This document shows, piece by piece, positions 26,401 through 33,572 of a stretch of 64,000 nt of DNA. Under the pieces are notes generated by a model. That model searched no databases. It was not told the origin of the DNA and saw nothing but the letters and a program-made list of their open reading frames with translations. The DNA is from JAMXLJ01 sp036558745 (GTDB lineage: Bacteria; Actinomycetota; Acidimicrobiia; IMCC26256; JAMXLJ01): positions 1 through 64,000 of the forward strand of contig DATBEZ010000052.1 in NCBI GenBank assembly GCA_036558745.1, read 5' to 3'. Made by a program: the position numbers and the translations under genes. Within the stretch, counting starts at the first letter, position 1; every line of letters begins with the position of its first letter.

Positions 26401-26798
26401 CCCCACACGTTGCCCGTCGCGTCGGCGCGATACTCGACGAGGAGCGGCGCGAGCCGGCGCTGCTGCTCCGCCGTCATGCGTCGCGACGCGCCCGCCGGGT
26501 GCACGAGCACCCAGTCCGGACCCGGCGCGCCGGGCGCCGTCGCGGATGCGGGCACGGCGCTCGGCGACGACGCGGGCGCGACGGCGACGGAGACGATCAG
26601 GTGGGTACGGCCGTCGTGGAAGCCGTCGGGCATCGTCGTGCCCGCGGGCCCGGTCGCGGCGTCGAGGTGCACCGGCGCGCTCGCAGCGCGACGCGAGGTC
26701 GTGCTGCACCCGGCCAACGCCGCGAGCACCGCAACCGTGAGCGCGACGCATGCGAGCCGCCGCGATCGGCCGGAGCGGGGATGCTCGGGGTGAACCAC
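23430..26798 (-). CDS. Large subtilisin-like serine protease, lipoprotein with FN3 and IPT-like domains
   Basis: Secreted protease of 1122 residues. A type II signal peptide ends in the lipobox LAALAGC with Cys31, so it is lipid-anchored outside the cell. After a ~170-residue pro-region comes an S8 domain with all catalytic motifs: Asp in ADIDAGFD, His in GHGTSTAG, oxyanion Asn in AAGNSGQN and Ser in GTSFSSPYVAG. An Asp/Asn-rich loop (GNGKDDDGNGYVDD) should bind calcium. Next are a beta-rich region, a long Pro/Thr/Ser linker (~residues 710-840), a fibronectin III domain (VALTWSAGAGATPFGYRVYRDG), another linker and an IPT/TIG-type domain, then a second Pro/Thr tail. GTG 26798 lies one base after the stop of the upstream small gene. 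Confidence 0.9.
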   Translation of the reverse strand: MVHPEHPRSGRSRRLACVALTVAVLAALAGCSTTSRRAASAPVHLDAATGPAGTTMPDGFHDGRTHLIVSVAVAPASSPSAVPASATAPGAPGPDWVLVHPAGASRRMTAEQQRRLAPLLVEYRADATGNVWGRLAPGASASAFAASSAPRAAAPTPARRGPDPVPAALAALPDTEVTPLGGGRFGVVTSLSAPAIRAVPGVTDVEDDQLATISGSFAPRAFDDPLGPRQWGLENDGDFGVNTPGDSGPSTAGADGKAAAAWSHSRGGGVIVADIDAGFDPTIADLRSQLWQPPGEICGNGKDDDGNGYVDDCGGWDFVTNRPLTGYAAGATTGHGTSTAGVIAAQTNNGVGIAGVAPDAKLMLLQVSTSSSIPYSLAISALDYAVANGAKIVNASWGGAVGSPALEDAIRRAEAAGVLFVDAAGNSGQNLAVTPAYPASYTEPNVVTVAASTPTDTRASFSNYGGSTAIVAPGESIVVALPNNQYGVSNGTSFSSPYVAGVAALLLGADPSMSVTTLRDRLLAGADRVGALAGVGASGRVNALTAVSGVHVDTSYTFAGFDTIDDSGTRPVSVDTVVADPATVPVGARLGYRLSLGAFIGNQLWAAGGATFGFTLPNGASDTVTTADDGTALLDAGGYAASDAPLTSTGATLDLSSALPTGTYALLTQLVDLRSGASVGHGGVVVFDVHPATSPGTPSTTVPSTPAPTTPSTAPPSPTTVPAPPVTPAPPVTPTAPSPSTPTTAPPATSPLPTTPTTATTPSPTDPAPVLPTTPTAPPTPTTEPPVTSPPGTSPPVTSPLPTPTTTPAPTTSPTIPVPPGPVALPGTPVALTAQPGDAAVALTWSAGAGATPFGYRVYRDGQFVAQTSDPSFVATGLQNGRTYGFAVSAYTTGGESARTDQVRVTPQAGAAPVTTTTTGATPPSSAPVTPTTTVPGLAVSPAHGPASGWTLVVVSGATLPFDVTGVRFGGVDAQLVGLNPPTSIAVLTPPHAPGSVDITITRASGPSLTIAGGFTYDGAPAPPGTSPTTSPGSTTPTTSAPSPTTAPTLPAPPPTTVTTSPAPTLPAPTTPTTVPSAPGAPAPNGPLHFATLDPASPLGALAGSLATAARCTTARCAARPT

Positions 26799-26799
26799 G

Positions 26800-27222
26800 T
26801 CAGGACCTCGCCGCCGTGGGAGGCAGGTACGTGAGCCACGGGACGACCTCCACGCTGCGGAACGCGGCCGCGGTCGCGGGATCGCACGACGCGTCGACCC
26901 GTGCCAGCCCGTCGGTCAGGCGGCGGTTCCCGTCGGAGGACAGGAGGGACCCCGACGGGACCGCCGCGATCAGCGCCCGGACGGGAGCCAGCGCGCCGGC
27001 GCAGGCGCCGGCCGCCGCGACCGGGACCGGACGCACGACCGGGGCCGGACGCGCGGCGATCGCCGGGTGGGCCGGCCCGCGGCGCTGCCACCACCACACG
27101 CCCGCGCCGGCCGCGACGACGGCGACGACCACGGCCGCCGCGATCGCGAGGACGGCGCCTCGGCGCATCGGTTGCCGCCGCTTCGCGTCCCGGGTGTCCG
27201 GTGTCGCGGGGATGCCGTCCAT
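26800..27222 (-). CDS. Small single-pass membrane protein upstream of the subtilase
   Basis: Protein of 140 residues that I do not recognise. A basic N-terminus (TRDAKRRQPMRRG) precedes one transmembrane helix (residues ~22-44, ending GVWWWQRRG), so the C-terminal ~95 residues should be outside. That part has two Cys residues (GACAGAL and DASCDP) that could form a disulfide and a closing WLTYLPP. The gene ends one base before the subtilase start (TGACGTG), so they are very likely co-translated; a chaperone, anchor or inhibitor role is only a guess. GAGGAG lies close to ATG 27222. Confidence 0.65.
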   Translation of the reverse strand: MDGIPATPDTRDAKRRQPMRRGAVLAIAAAVVVAVVAAGAGVWWWQRRGPAHPAIAARPAPVVRPVPVAAAGACAGALAPVRALIAAVPSGSLLSSDGNRRLTDGLARVDASCDPATAAAFRSVEVVPWLTYLPPTAARS

Positions 27223-27373
27223 GGCTCCTCGCCCCGCCGCTCCTCCCGGTCGTGTGTCGGCACGACCCCGCGCACAGTTGAGCAATTCGGGCAGAAGGTC
27301 CCGCCACGCGGCGAGCGGGACGGCGCACTAACGTTCGCCCCCACACGACCGCCGCCGTGAGAGGGGGACTCAC

Positions 27374-29068
27374 ATGCGGCTCACCGCCTCGGTCAAGGGT
27401 CGGGCCGGCAGCTCCGGCGCCGCCGGCACACCGCACACGGTCGCCGATCGGGCCTCGCGGCTTCCGCGGCCCGTCCGCGCCACCGCTCTCGTCTCGCTCC
27501 TGGCGCTCGTCGCCGCCTCGTGCGGCGGCGGCGGGAGCAGCGGGCCGAAGACCGCCAAGGAGGGCCCGCCCCACAGCGGCGGCAGCGTCGTCTACGGCCT
27601 CGACGCGGAGTCGTCGGGCGGCTGGTGTCCGCGCAACGCGCAGCTCGCGGCCGCGGGCATCATCGAGAACGACGCGATCTACGACCAGCTCGCGTACCCG
27701 AACGACAAGGGCCAGATCGTCCCCTACCTCGCGCAGTCGATCACGAACAGCGCCGACTACCGCACGTGGACCATCAAGATCCGCCCGAACATCCTCTTCC
27801 AGGACGGCGAGAAGCTCGACGCCGCGGCGGTCAAGCTCAACATCGACGCGGTGCGCACCGGTCCGCTCGGCGCCTACGTGCTGAACGACATCACCGACAC
27901 GGTCGTCGTGGACCCGTTGACCGTCGACGTGAAGATGGCGAAGCCGTGGATCGCGTTCCCCTGGGTGCTCTTCGGGACCGGTCGCGGCGCGATGGCCGCG
28001 CCGAAGCAGCTGAACTCGCCCAACTGCGCGAACGAGCTCATCGGTACGGGGCCGTTCATGCTCAAGGAATGGATCCCGAACGACCACATGACCGTGGTGC
28101 GCAACCCGCACTACTGGCGCAAGGACTCGGCCGGTCGTCAGCTCCCGTACCTCGACCAGATCACGTTCCGCCCGATCACCGACGCGACCCAGCGGCTCAA
28201 CGCGCTGAAGACCGGTCAGATCGACATGATGATGACCGACAACGGCGACACGATCTACCAGATCCGCCAGACCGAGAAGAGCGGCGCGATCACGGCGGTC
28301 GAGAACCAGAAGTCGGCGGAGATCGGCTACACGATGCTGCGCGTCGACAAGCCGCCGTTCGACGACATCGTCGCCCGTGAGGCCGCGGCGTACGCGAGCA
28401 ATCCCGACGAGATCAACCAGGTCATCTACCACGGCGTCGAGACGAGGACGGACACACCGTTCGCGCCCGACGTGTTCGGCTACGTGAAGGAGCCGCGCCA
28501 GCCTCCGATCACGTTCGACCTCAGCAAGGCGAAGCAGCTCGTGTCGCAGTACAAGGCCGCGCACGGTGGCCACTTCGACCTCACGTTGAGCAGCACGAAC
28601 GACCCGAGCGTCATCAAGCAGGCCCAGCTCCTCCAGTCCCAGTGGCAGGCCGCGGGGATGAACGTGAAGCTGCGCAGCGCCGACCAGGCCACGCTCATCA
28701 ACCAGGCCCTGGGTGGCGACTTCCAGGCGACGTTGTGGCGCAACCACCCCGGCGCCGACCCCGACACGCAGTTGCCGTGGTGGCACAGCGGGTCGCCGGT
28801 GAACTTCCAGAACATCAAGGACCCGAGGATCGACCACGACCTCGACGAGGCGCGCTCGGCGACCGATCCCGCGGTCCGCAAGGCCGACTACGAGGATCTC
28901 CAGCGCGAGTTCGGCGCGCAGCTGTACAGCCTGTGGGGCTTCTACGCCCGCTGGGTCATCGCGTCGAAGCCGAACATCCACGGGATCACGGGCGTCGACC
29001 TTCCCGACGGCGGGACACCCGGCATCGTCGCGAGCGTGTTCCCGACGATCGGGCTCTGGCGGTCGTGA
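27374..29068 (+). CDS. ABC transporter substrate-binding lipoprotein, family 5
   Basis: Extracellular binding protein for oligopeptide/dipeptide/nickel-type ABC importers, 564 residues, the usual size. The signal peptide has a lipobox LVAASC with Cys50; the long N-terminus is Arg/Ser-rich. Family features include GGSVVYGLDAESSGGW at the mature start, TIKIRPNILFQDGEKLDAAAVK, NELIGTGPFMLKEWIPNDHM and the closing GFYARWVIASKPNIHGI. No permease or ATPase genes are adjacent, so the transporter is encoded elsewhere or this is a lone receptor. The ligand is not predictable. A GAGGGGG ribosome site precedes ATG 27374. Confidence 0.92.
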   Translation: MRLTASVKGRAGSSGAAGTPHTVADRASRLPRPVRATALVSLLALVAASCGGGGSSGPKTAKEGPPHSGGSVVYGLDAESSGGWCPRNAQLAAAGIIENDAIYDQLAYPNDKGQIVPYLAQSITNSADYRTWTIKIRPNILFQDGEKLDAAAVKLNIDAVRTGPLGAYVLNDITDTVVVDPLTVDVKMAKPWIAFPWVLFGTGRGAMAAPKQLNSPNCANELIGTGPFMLKEWIPNDHMTVVRNPHYWRKDSAGRQLPYLDQITFRPITDATQRLNALKTGQIDMMMTDNGDTIYQIRQTEKSGAITAVENQKSAEIGYTMLRVDKPPFDDIVAREAAAYASNPDEINQVIYHGVETRTDTPFAPDVFGYVKEPRQPPITFDLSKAKQLVSQYKAAHGGHFDLTLSSTNDPSVIKQAQLLQSQWQAAGMNVKLRSADQATLINQALGGDFQATLWRNHPGADPDTQLPWWHSGSPVNFQNIKDPRIDHDLDEARSATDPAVRKADYEDLQREFGAQLYSLWGFYARWVIASKPNIHGITGVDLPDGGTPGIVASVFPTIGLWRS

Positions 29069-29125
29069 ACCGCTGACTTGGTACCGTCGGGGTCGTTCCC
29101 CGAGTCGCACAAGGCGGTCACCGCG

Positions 29126-29584
29126 ATGGCATTCACCGAGCTGGCCCCCACGGCCGTCCACATCGGCACCGACGAGCTCCCGTTCGTCGACATCGGCGGC
29201 GGGAACAAGCTCAAGGTGATCCAGGTCAAGGAGCGCGAGGGACTCTGGATCATCGAGAACATCTTCCAGGCCGGTTTCGAGGTGCAGACCCACCGTCACA
29301 CCGGACCGGTCTGGGGGTACACGACGTCGGGCGGGTGGAAGTACAAGGAGTACGACTACGTGAACCGGGCCGGGTCGTTCCTCTACGAGCCCGCGGGCTC
29401 GGTGCACACCCTGCAGTGCATCGAGGACGACACCCGGGTGTGGTTCCACATGTACGGCGCGAACCTCAACCTCGACGCCGACGGCAACGTCGAGAGCGTC
29501 ACCGACGGCGCCGGCACGCTCGCCGCGTACTACCTCCTCTGCGAGGCCGCCGGCCTCCCCCGCCCCGACGTCCTGACGGACTAG
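29126..29584 (+). CDS. Cupin-family protein, 2,4'-dihydroxyacetophenone dioxygenase-like
   Basis: Cytosolic cupin of 152 residues. The first motif is FQAGFEVQTHRHTGPVWGY with two His metal ligands plus later GSFLYEPAGSVHTLQC (third His); the acidic ligand is less clear. The arrangement matches the family of 2,4'-dihydroxyacetophenone dioxygenases, which cleave an aryl-keto side chain with O2 and Fe. Family membership is fairly good, but the actual substrate is unknown. An AAGGCGG ribosome site precedes ATG 29126. It follows the ABC lipoprotein on the same strand by 57 bases and ends before a hairpin. Confidence 0.75.
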   Translation: MAFTELAPTAVHIGTDELPFVDIGGGNKLKVIQVKEREGLWIIENIFQAGFEVQTHRHTGPVWGYTTSGGWKYKEYDYVNRAGSFLYEPAGSVHTLQCIEDDTRVWFHMYGANLNLDADGNVESVTDGAGTLAAYYLLCEAAGLPRPDVLTD

Positions 29585-29590
29585 AGGCGT

Positions 29591-29634
29591 TCTGGAGTCG
29601 ATTCACCCGCCGGAGCAGGGAACTCGACTCCAGA
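29591..29634. terminator. Intergenic hairpin, CTGGAGTCGA family, copy 2
   Basis: An 11-bp perfect inverted repeat (TCTGGAGTCGA at 29591-29601 and its complement at 29624-29634) with a 22-base loop. It lies between the convergent cupin and PhyH genes and is a likely bidirectional terminator without a T-tract. The arm is shared with the copy at 9.0 kb. Confidence 0.65.
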
Positions 29635-29641
29635 GCGGGGA

Positions 29642-30460
29642 TCAGACGGGGAACTGGCGCGACGGGTCGTCGCACCCGACCGACGCCGTCGGCGGGCCGG
29701 CCGCGGGGTCGCCCTCGAGCCGGCGCGCCCCCGCAGGTGCGTACTGCACGATGTAGGCCTTGCGCACCGCGTCGGTGAGGTTCGGACCGGTGAGGTGCGG
29801 TGTGAGCGACGAGAACACGACCGCGCCGCCCGCGCGCACCGGCGCCGCGACCACACCGGGCGGGTCGGCGAAGCACTGGAACCCGAGCGGCTCGACGTAG
29901 GTGTGGTGCAACGTGCCGCGCCGGTGCACGCGCGGCACGACCTGCGGGCAGCCGTTCTCGACCGTCGCGTCGCTGAGCGCGAGCCAGATCGTCAGGTACT
30001 GCTGGGGCTCGACGTACGCGTAGCCATTGTCCTGGTGCCACGGGAAGCGACGCGGCTTCTCGGGCTTCTTGTAGACGGCCTGGTCCCAGTACAGGCGCAC
30101 GTCCGGACCGAGCAGATCGCGCGCGACGCCCGCGAGTCGCGGATGACGGGTGAGGTCGCGCAGCAACGGTGATCGTGCGACCAGGTGCACGCTGAACGTG
30201 ATCGCACCCGCCTCCGCGATGCTCACGCGCTCGCCGTCGAGCCCGCGCAGGAACGCCTCGGTCTCGGCCTCGAAGCGGTCGGTCTCGGCGACGGTCGCCG
30301 CGAGCACGTCGGGCGGGATGAGGTCGTCGATCACGAAGAACCCGTCGTCGTCGTAGCGACGGACCTGGTCGGGTGCGAGCAGCGTGAACGGGCCTTCGTG
30401 GTCGCGCCATGCGAACCCGCGGTTCCAGGGGTGCAGCACAAGGGAGCCGGGGAACGCCAT
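29642..30460 (-). CDS. Phytanoyl-CoA dioxygenase (PhyH) family protein
   Basis: Fe(II)/2-oxoglutarate-dependent hydroxylase of 272 residues. The double-stranded beta-helix motif is seen: metal ligands H-x-D in FPWHQDNGYAYV, the distal His in SSLTPHLTGPNLTD, and the 2-oxoglutarate Arg in VRKAYIVQYAPAGAR. Family members hydroxylate phytanoyl-CoA, ectoine, halogenated or secondary-metabolite substrates; the substrate here cannot be named. No clear partner lies next to it. The gene is convergent with the cupin and ends seven bases from the hairpin. Confidence 0.88.
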   Translation of the reverse strand: MAFPGSLVLHPWNRGFAWRDHEGPFTLLAPDQVRRYDDDGFFVIDDLIPPDVLAATVAETDRFEAETEAFLRGLDGERVSIAEAGAITFSVHLVARSPLLRDLTRHPRLAGVARDLLGPDVRLYWDQAVYKKPEKPRRFPWHQDNGYAYVEPQQYLTIWLALSDATVENGCPQVVPRVHRRGTLHHTYVEPLGFQCFADPPGVVAAPVRAGGAVVFSSLTPHLTGPNLTDAVRKAYIVQYAPAGARRLEGDPAAGPPTASVGCDDPSRQFPV

Positions 30461-30517
30461 CGCCCGGTGACCCTAGCCACGACCGTCACCGTCACACCCC
30501 GCCTCTAACCTGACGGC

Positions 30518-31939
30518 GTGCGCCCCGAGCTCGACCTCGGCCCCGAACCCGGTCCCGAGCCGACCCTGACGGTCGGTGAGCTCCACGCGGCCGTGCGGCG
30601 CATCCTCGCGCCGCGCTTCAACCGCCGGGCGTGGGTCCGGGGCGAGGTCCGCGACCTCAACGAGCACGGCCGCAGCGGCCACCTCTACTTCACCCTCTGC
30701 GAGCCCGGCCGCGGCCGGCGTGGGCGCGACGCGACGCTGCGCGCCGCGTGCTGGTCGACCACGTGGACGGCCGTGCGCCGGTCGTTGCGGCGCGCCGGCG
30801 TCGCGCTGGCCGACGGCAACGAGGTACGCGTCGGCGGTCGCATCGAGCTCAACGACTCCGCCCAGCTCACGTTCGTGGTCGAGGTCGTCGACGTCGACGC
30901 GCTCGTCGGCCGCCTCGCGCGCGCCCGCGCGGAGCTGTGCACCGCGCTGCGCGAAGAGGGGCTGTGGGACGCGAACCGGTCGCTGCCGTTGTCACCGCTG
31001 CCGCTACGCATCGGCCTGGTCGGCGCGCCGGGCAGCCAGGGGTTCGCCGACTTCCGCGGCGCGCTCGAGGCGTCGGGCTTCGGGTTCTCCGTCACCGTCG
31101 CGCCCGCGGTCGTGCAGGGTCCGCAGGCACCGGCCTCGATCGCGTCGGCGTTCCGGGCCCTGCGCGTCGCGCACGAGCGCGGGGTGGGCCTCGATCTGGT
31201 CGTCGCGATCCGCGGCGGCGGCAGCAAGAGCGACCTCGCACCGTTCGACAGCGAGATCGTCGCCCGCGCGCTCGCCGCGAGCCCGGTCCCGGTCTGGACC
31301 GGTGTGGGTCACACCGACGACCGCAGCGTGGCCGACGAGCTCGCCCACCACTGCTTCCCGACCCCGACCGCGCTGGCCCACGGTCTCGTCACGGTCGTGA
31401 GCGAGGCCGACGCCGCGGTCGCGGCACGTGCCCGGCGGGTCACTCGCGCCGCGCACGGGTTGTTGAGCGCGGCGCGCGACACGGTCGGCGCCCACCAGCG
31501 CCACCTGCGCAGCACCGGGCGCGCCGCGGTCCGTGCCGAGCACCGGCGCGTCGTCCACGAGTCGCTGCGGGTGGAGCAGGCGGCGCGGGCCGCGCTCGTC
31601 CGCGCCGACGCCGGTGTCGGCGCGCGCACCGCGGCGCTGGCGCCGTCGCGCGTGCTCGCCGCGTTGGGCCGCGCCGACGCGCGCGTCGCGAGCCAGGCGC
31701 TCGCGGTGCGGAACCGGTCGCGCGCCGCGCTGAGGATGGCGGGCTCCGAGGTGGAACGGCGGCGTGTCGCGCTCGCCGGCCTCGACCCCAAGCGGATTCT
31801 GGAGCTCGGCTACAGCCTGACCCGGCGCGACGACGGCGCGCTCGTGCGTGAAGCGTCCGCGTTGCGCCCCGGCGACACACTCGTGACGCAGTTCGCGCGC
31901 GGCACGACGCGCTCGCGGGTGGTGGAGGAGAGCACGTGA
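30518..31939 (+). CDS. xseA: Exodeoxyribonuclease VII large subunit
   Basis: Catalytic subunit of exonuclease VII, which degrades single-stranded DNA from both ends during mismatch repair and DNA damage. The 473-residue chain has the N-terminal OB-fold (NRRAWVRGEVRDLNEHG), the nuclease core with AIRGGGSKSDLAPFDSE and TGVGHTDDRSVADELAH, a long Ala/Arg-rich coiled-coil segment, and the C-terminal LDPKRILELGYSLTRRDDG that closes the family. GTG 30518 is the start. The stop overlaps the xseB GTG by four bases, so expression is coupled. Confidence 0.95.
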   Translation: MRPELDLGPEPGPEPTLTVGELHAAVRRILAPRFNRRAWVRGEVRDLNEHGRSGHLYFTLCEPGRGRRGRDATLRAACWSTTWTAVRRSLRRAGVALADGNEVRVGGRIELNDSAQLTFVVEVVDVDALVGRLARARAELCTALREEGLWDANRSLPLSPLPLRIGLVGAPGSQGFADFRGALEASGFGFSVTVAPAVVQGPQAPASIASAFRALRVAHERGVGLDLVVAIRGGGSKSDLAPFDSEIVARALAASPVPVWTGVGHTDDRSVADELAHHCFPTPTALAHGLVTVVSEADAAVAARARRVTRAAHGLLSAARDTVGAHQRHLRSTGRAAVRAEHRRVVHESLRVEQAARAALVRADAGVGARTAALAPSRVLAALGRADARVASQALAVRNRSRAALRMAGSEVERRRVALAGLDPKRILELGYSLTRRDDGALVREASALRPGDTLVTQFARGTTRSRVVEEST

Positions 31940-32259
31940 GCACACCCCCCGAGGAGCTCGCCTACCGCGACGCGTTGGACGAGCTCGACGGCATCGTGGC
32001 CGAGCTCGAAGCCGACGACGTCGACGTCGACGTGGTCGCCGAGCGCCTCGAGCGGGCCGCGAACCTCGTCACGGAGCTCCAGCGCCGCATCCACGACGCG
32101 CAGCTCCGCGTCGAGCAGCTCGCGCCGCGCTTCGAGCGGACGAACGACGACGACCGTGCGCCCGACGACGACCGCGATCCCGGCGGCCGCGATCCCGGCG
32201 GCCGCGATCCCGGCGACCGCGATCCCGGCGACCGCGATCCCGGCGACGAGGGGACCTGA
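31936..32259 (+). CDS. xseB: Exodeoxyribonuclease VII small subunit with DPG-R repeat tail
   Basis: Small helical subunit that wraps the coiled coil of XseA. The first ~70 residues match the family: YRDALDELDGIVAELEADDVDVD and LVTELQRRIHDAQLRVEQL. A normal subunit ends near residue 75-80; here ~35 extra residues form a hydrophilic tail built of five DPG(G/D)R-like pentapeptides, encoded by a 15-base DNA repeat. The tail is probably disordered. The gene overlaps xseA at GTGA and its stop overlaps the ATG of the ABC1 kinase (TGATG), giving a tight three-gene operon. Confidence 0.93.
   Translation: MSTPPEELAYRDALDELDGIVAELEADDVDVDVVAERLERAANLVTELQRRIHDAQLRVEQLAPRFERTNDDDRAPDDDRDPGGRDPGGRDPGDRDPGDRDPGDEGT
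32176..32250 (+). repeat. 15-base tandem repeat inside xseB
   Basis: Five head-to-tail 15-base units, GATCCCGGCGGCCGC twice, GATCCCGGCGACCGC twice and GATCCCGGCGACGAG once, preserving the reading frame and coding DPGGR/DPGDR. Such units can gain or lose copies by slippage without a frameshift. Confidence 0.9.
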
Positions 32260-33545
32260 TGCGCGACAGCACGCGTCGCGCCGCGCGCATCGCGCGCATC
32301 CTCACCCGCCACGGCCTCGAGTACCTGGTCGACGTGGTCGGTCTCGAGCACCTCGTCCGTCCCCACGACCACCAGGACGCGAAGGCAGGGCCCGCGCATC
32401 TCCGCAGCGCGCTCGAGGAACTCGGCCCGACGTTCGTGAAGCTCGGACAGCTGCTCTCGACCCGGCCCGACCTCATCCCGCCCGCGTACGAGGCCGAGCT
32501 CACCGTCCTGCAGGACTCGATGCCGCCGGCACCGTGGAACGACGTCGCCCGCACGCTGAAGCGCGCGCTGGGCCGGCCGGTCACCGACGCGTTCGCGACC
32601 TTCGAGCGTGAGCCGCTGGCCGCGGCGTCGATCGGCCAGGTCCACGCGGCCACGCTGACCGACGGCACACCGGTCGCCGTGAAGGTGCGGCGGCCCCACA
32701 TCGTCGCCCAGGTCGACCAGGACCTGGAGCTGCTGGACCGCCTCGCGACGGTCGCGCAGCGCCGCTGGTCGCTCGCGGCGCGCTACGACCCGGTCGGTCT
32801 CGCCCACGAGTTCGCGCGGACCCTGCACGGCGAGCTCGACTACCACCGCGAGGGGACGAGCGCCGATCGGATTCGCACCGAGCTGCGCGCCAACGACCGC
32901 GTGCACGTCCCGCTCGTCCACTGGGATCACTGCGCGACCGACGTCTTGACGCTCGAACGGGTCGGCGGCCGCAAGATCACCGACCTCGAGGGTCTCGACG
33001 CCGACGGTGTCAACCGCACGCGCGTCGCGCGCGACTTCTGCGACATGTACCTGCAGATGGTGTTCGTGCACGGCTTCTTCCATGCCGACCCGCATCCGGG
33101 CAACGTGTTCGTCCAAACCGACGGCACGATCGCGCTCGTCGACTACGGGATGGTCGGCCATGTCGAGGACGACACCCGGCACGCGCTCGGGCGCGTCCTC
33201 GTCGCGCTGGTCGGCGCCGACGCCGACGGGCTCGCGGCGGCGATGGCCGACCTCGGGGTCGCGCCACCGAGCGACGACGTCACTGCGCTGCGCGACGATC
33301 TGGCCGAGTTCATGGGCACGTACCGCACGGCCACGCTCGCCGATCTCCAGGTCCGGGTGCTGCTCGGCGACATGCTCGCGGTGATCCGTCGCCACCACCT
33401 CACGCTCCCCCACCAGCTCGCGTTGTTGCTGAAGACGGTGACGACCGCGGAGGGCGTGGCCCAGCAGCTCGACCCGTCGTTCGAGCTGCTCCCCCTGCTC
33501 GTCCCCTACGCGGCCGCGCTCGAGCAACCCGCGCCCGGCAGCTGA
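32259..33545 (+). CDS. ABC1/UbiB (AarF) family atypical kinase
   Basis: Atypical protein-kinase-like protein of 428 residues. The family signatures are complete: KxGQ helix in FVKLGQLLSTRPDLIP, the Ala-rich loop PLAAASIGQVHAA replacing the Gly-rich loop, VAVKVRRP with the catalytic Lys, HGFFHADPHPGNVFV and VDYGMVG (Asp motif). UbiB members support quinone biosynthesis as ATPases; in a menaquinone-only organism the role is less clear, perhaps lipid or quinone extraction. A C-terminal hydrophobic stretch (LLPLLVPYAAA) could touch membranes. Its ATG overlaps the xseB stop, so it shares the exonuclease VII transcript. Confidence 0.93.
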   Translation: MRDSTRRAARIARILTRHGLEYLVDVVGLEHLVRPHDHQDAKAGPAHLRSALEELGPTFVKLGQLLSTRPDLIPPAYEAELTVLQDSMPPAPWNDVARTLKRALGRPVTDAFATFEREPLAAASIGQVHAATLTDGTPVAVKVRRPHIVAQVDQDLELLDRLATVAQRRWSLAARYDPVGLAHEFARTLHGELDYHREGTSADRIRTELRANDRVHVPLVHWDHCATDVLTLERVGGRKITDLEGLDADGVNRTRVARDFCDMYLQMVFVHGFFHADPHPGNVFVQTDGTIALVDYGMVGHVEDDTRHALGRVLVALVGADADGLAAAMADLGVAPPSDDVTALRDDLAEFMGTYRTATLADLQVRVLLGDMLAVIRRHHLTLPHQLALLLKTVTTAEGVAQQLDPSFELLPLLVPYAAALEQPAPGS

Positions 33546-33572
33546 CCGACGGCTCTGACCGACGCCCGCCGG

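Noticed and set aside
26597..29449. 950-codon leftward frame across the binding lipoprotein and protease start
   Set aside because: It is antisense to the family 5 binding protein with a clear lipobox; the frame has no protein-like features.
32176..32250. Possible CRISPR-like repeats
   Set aside because: The units are contiguous 15-base repeats without spacers and lie inside xseB in frame.
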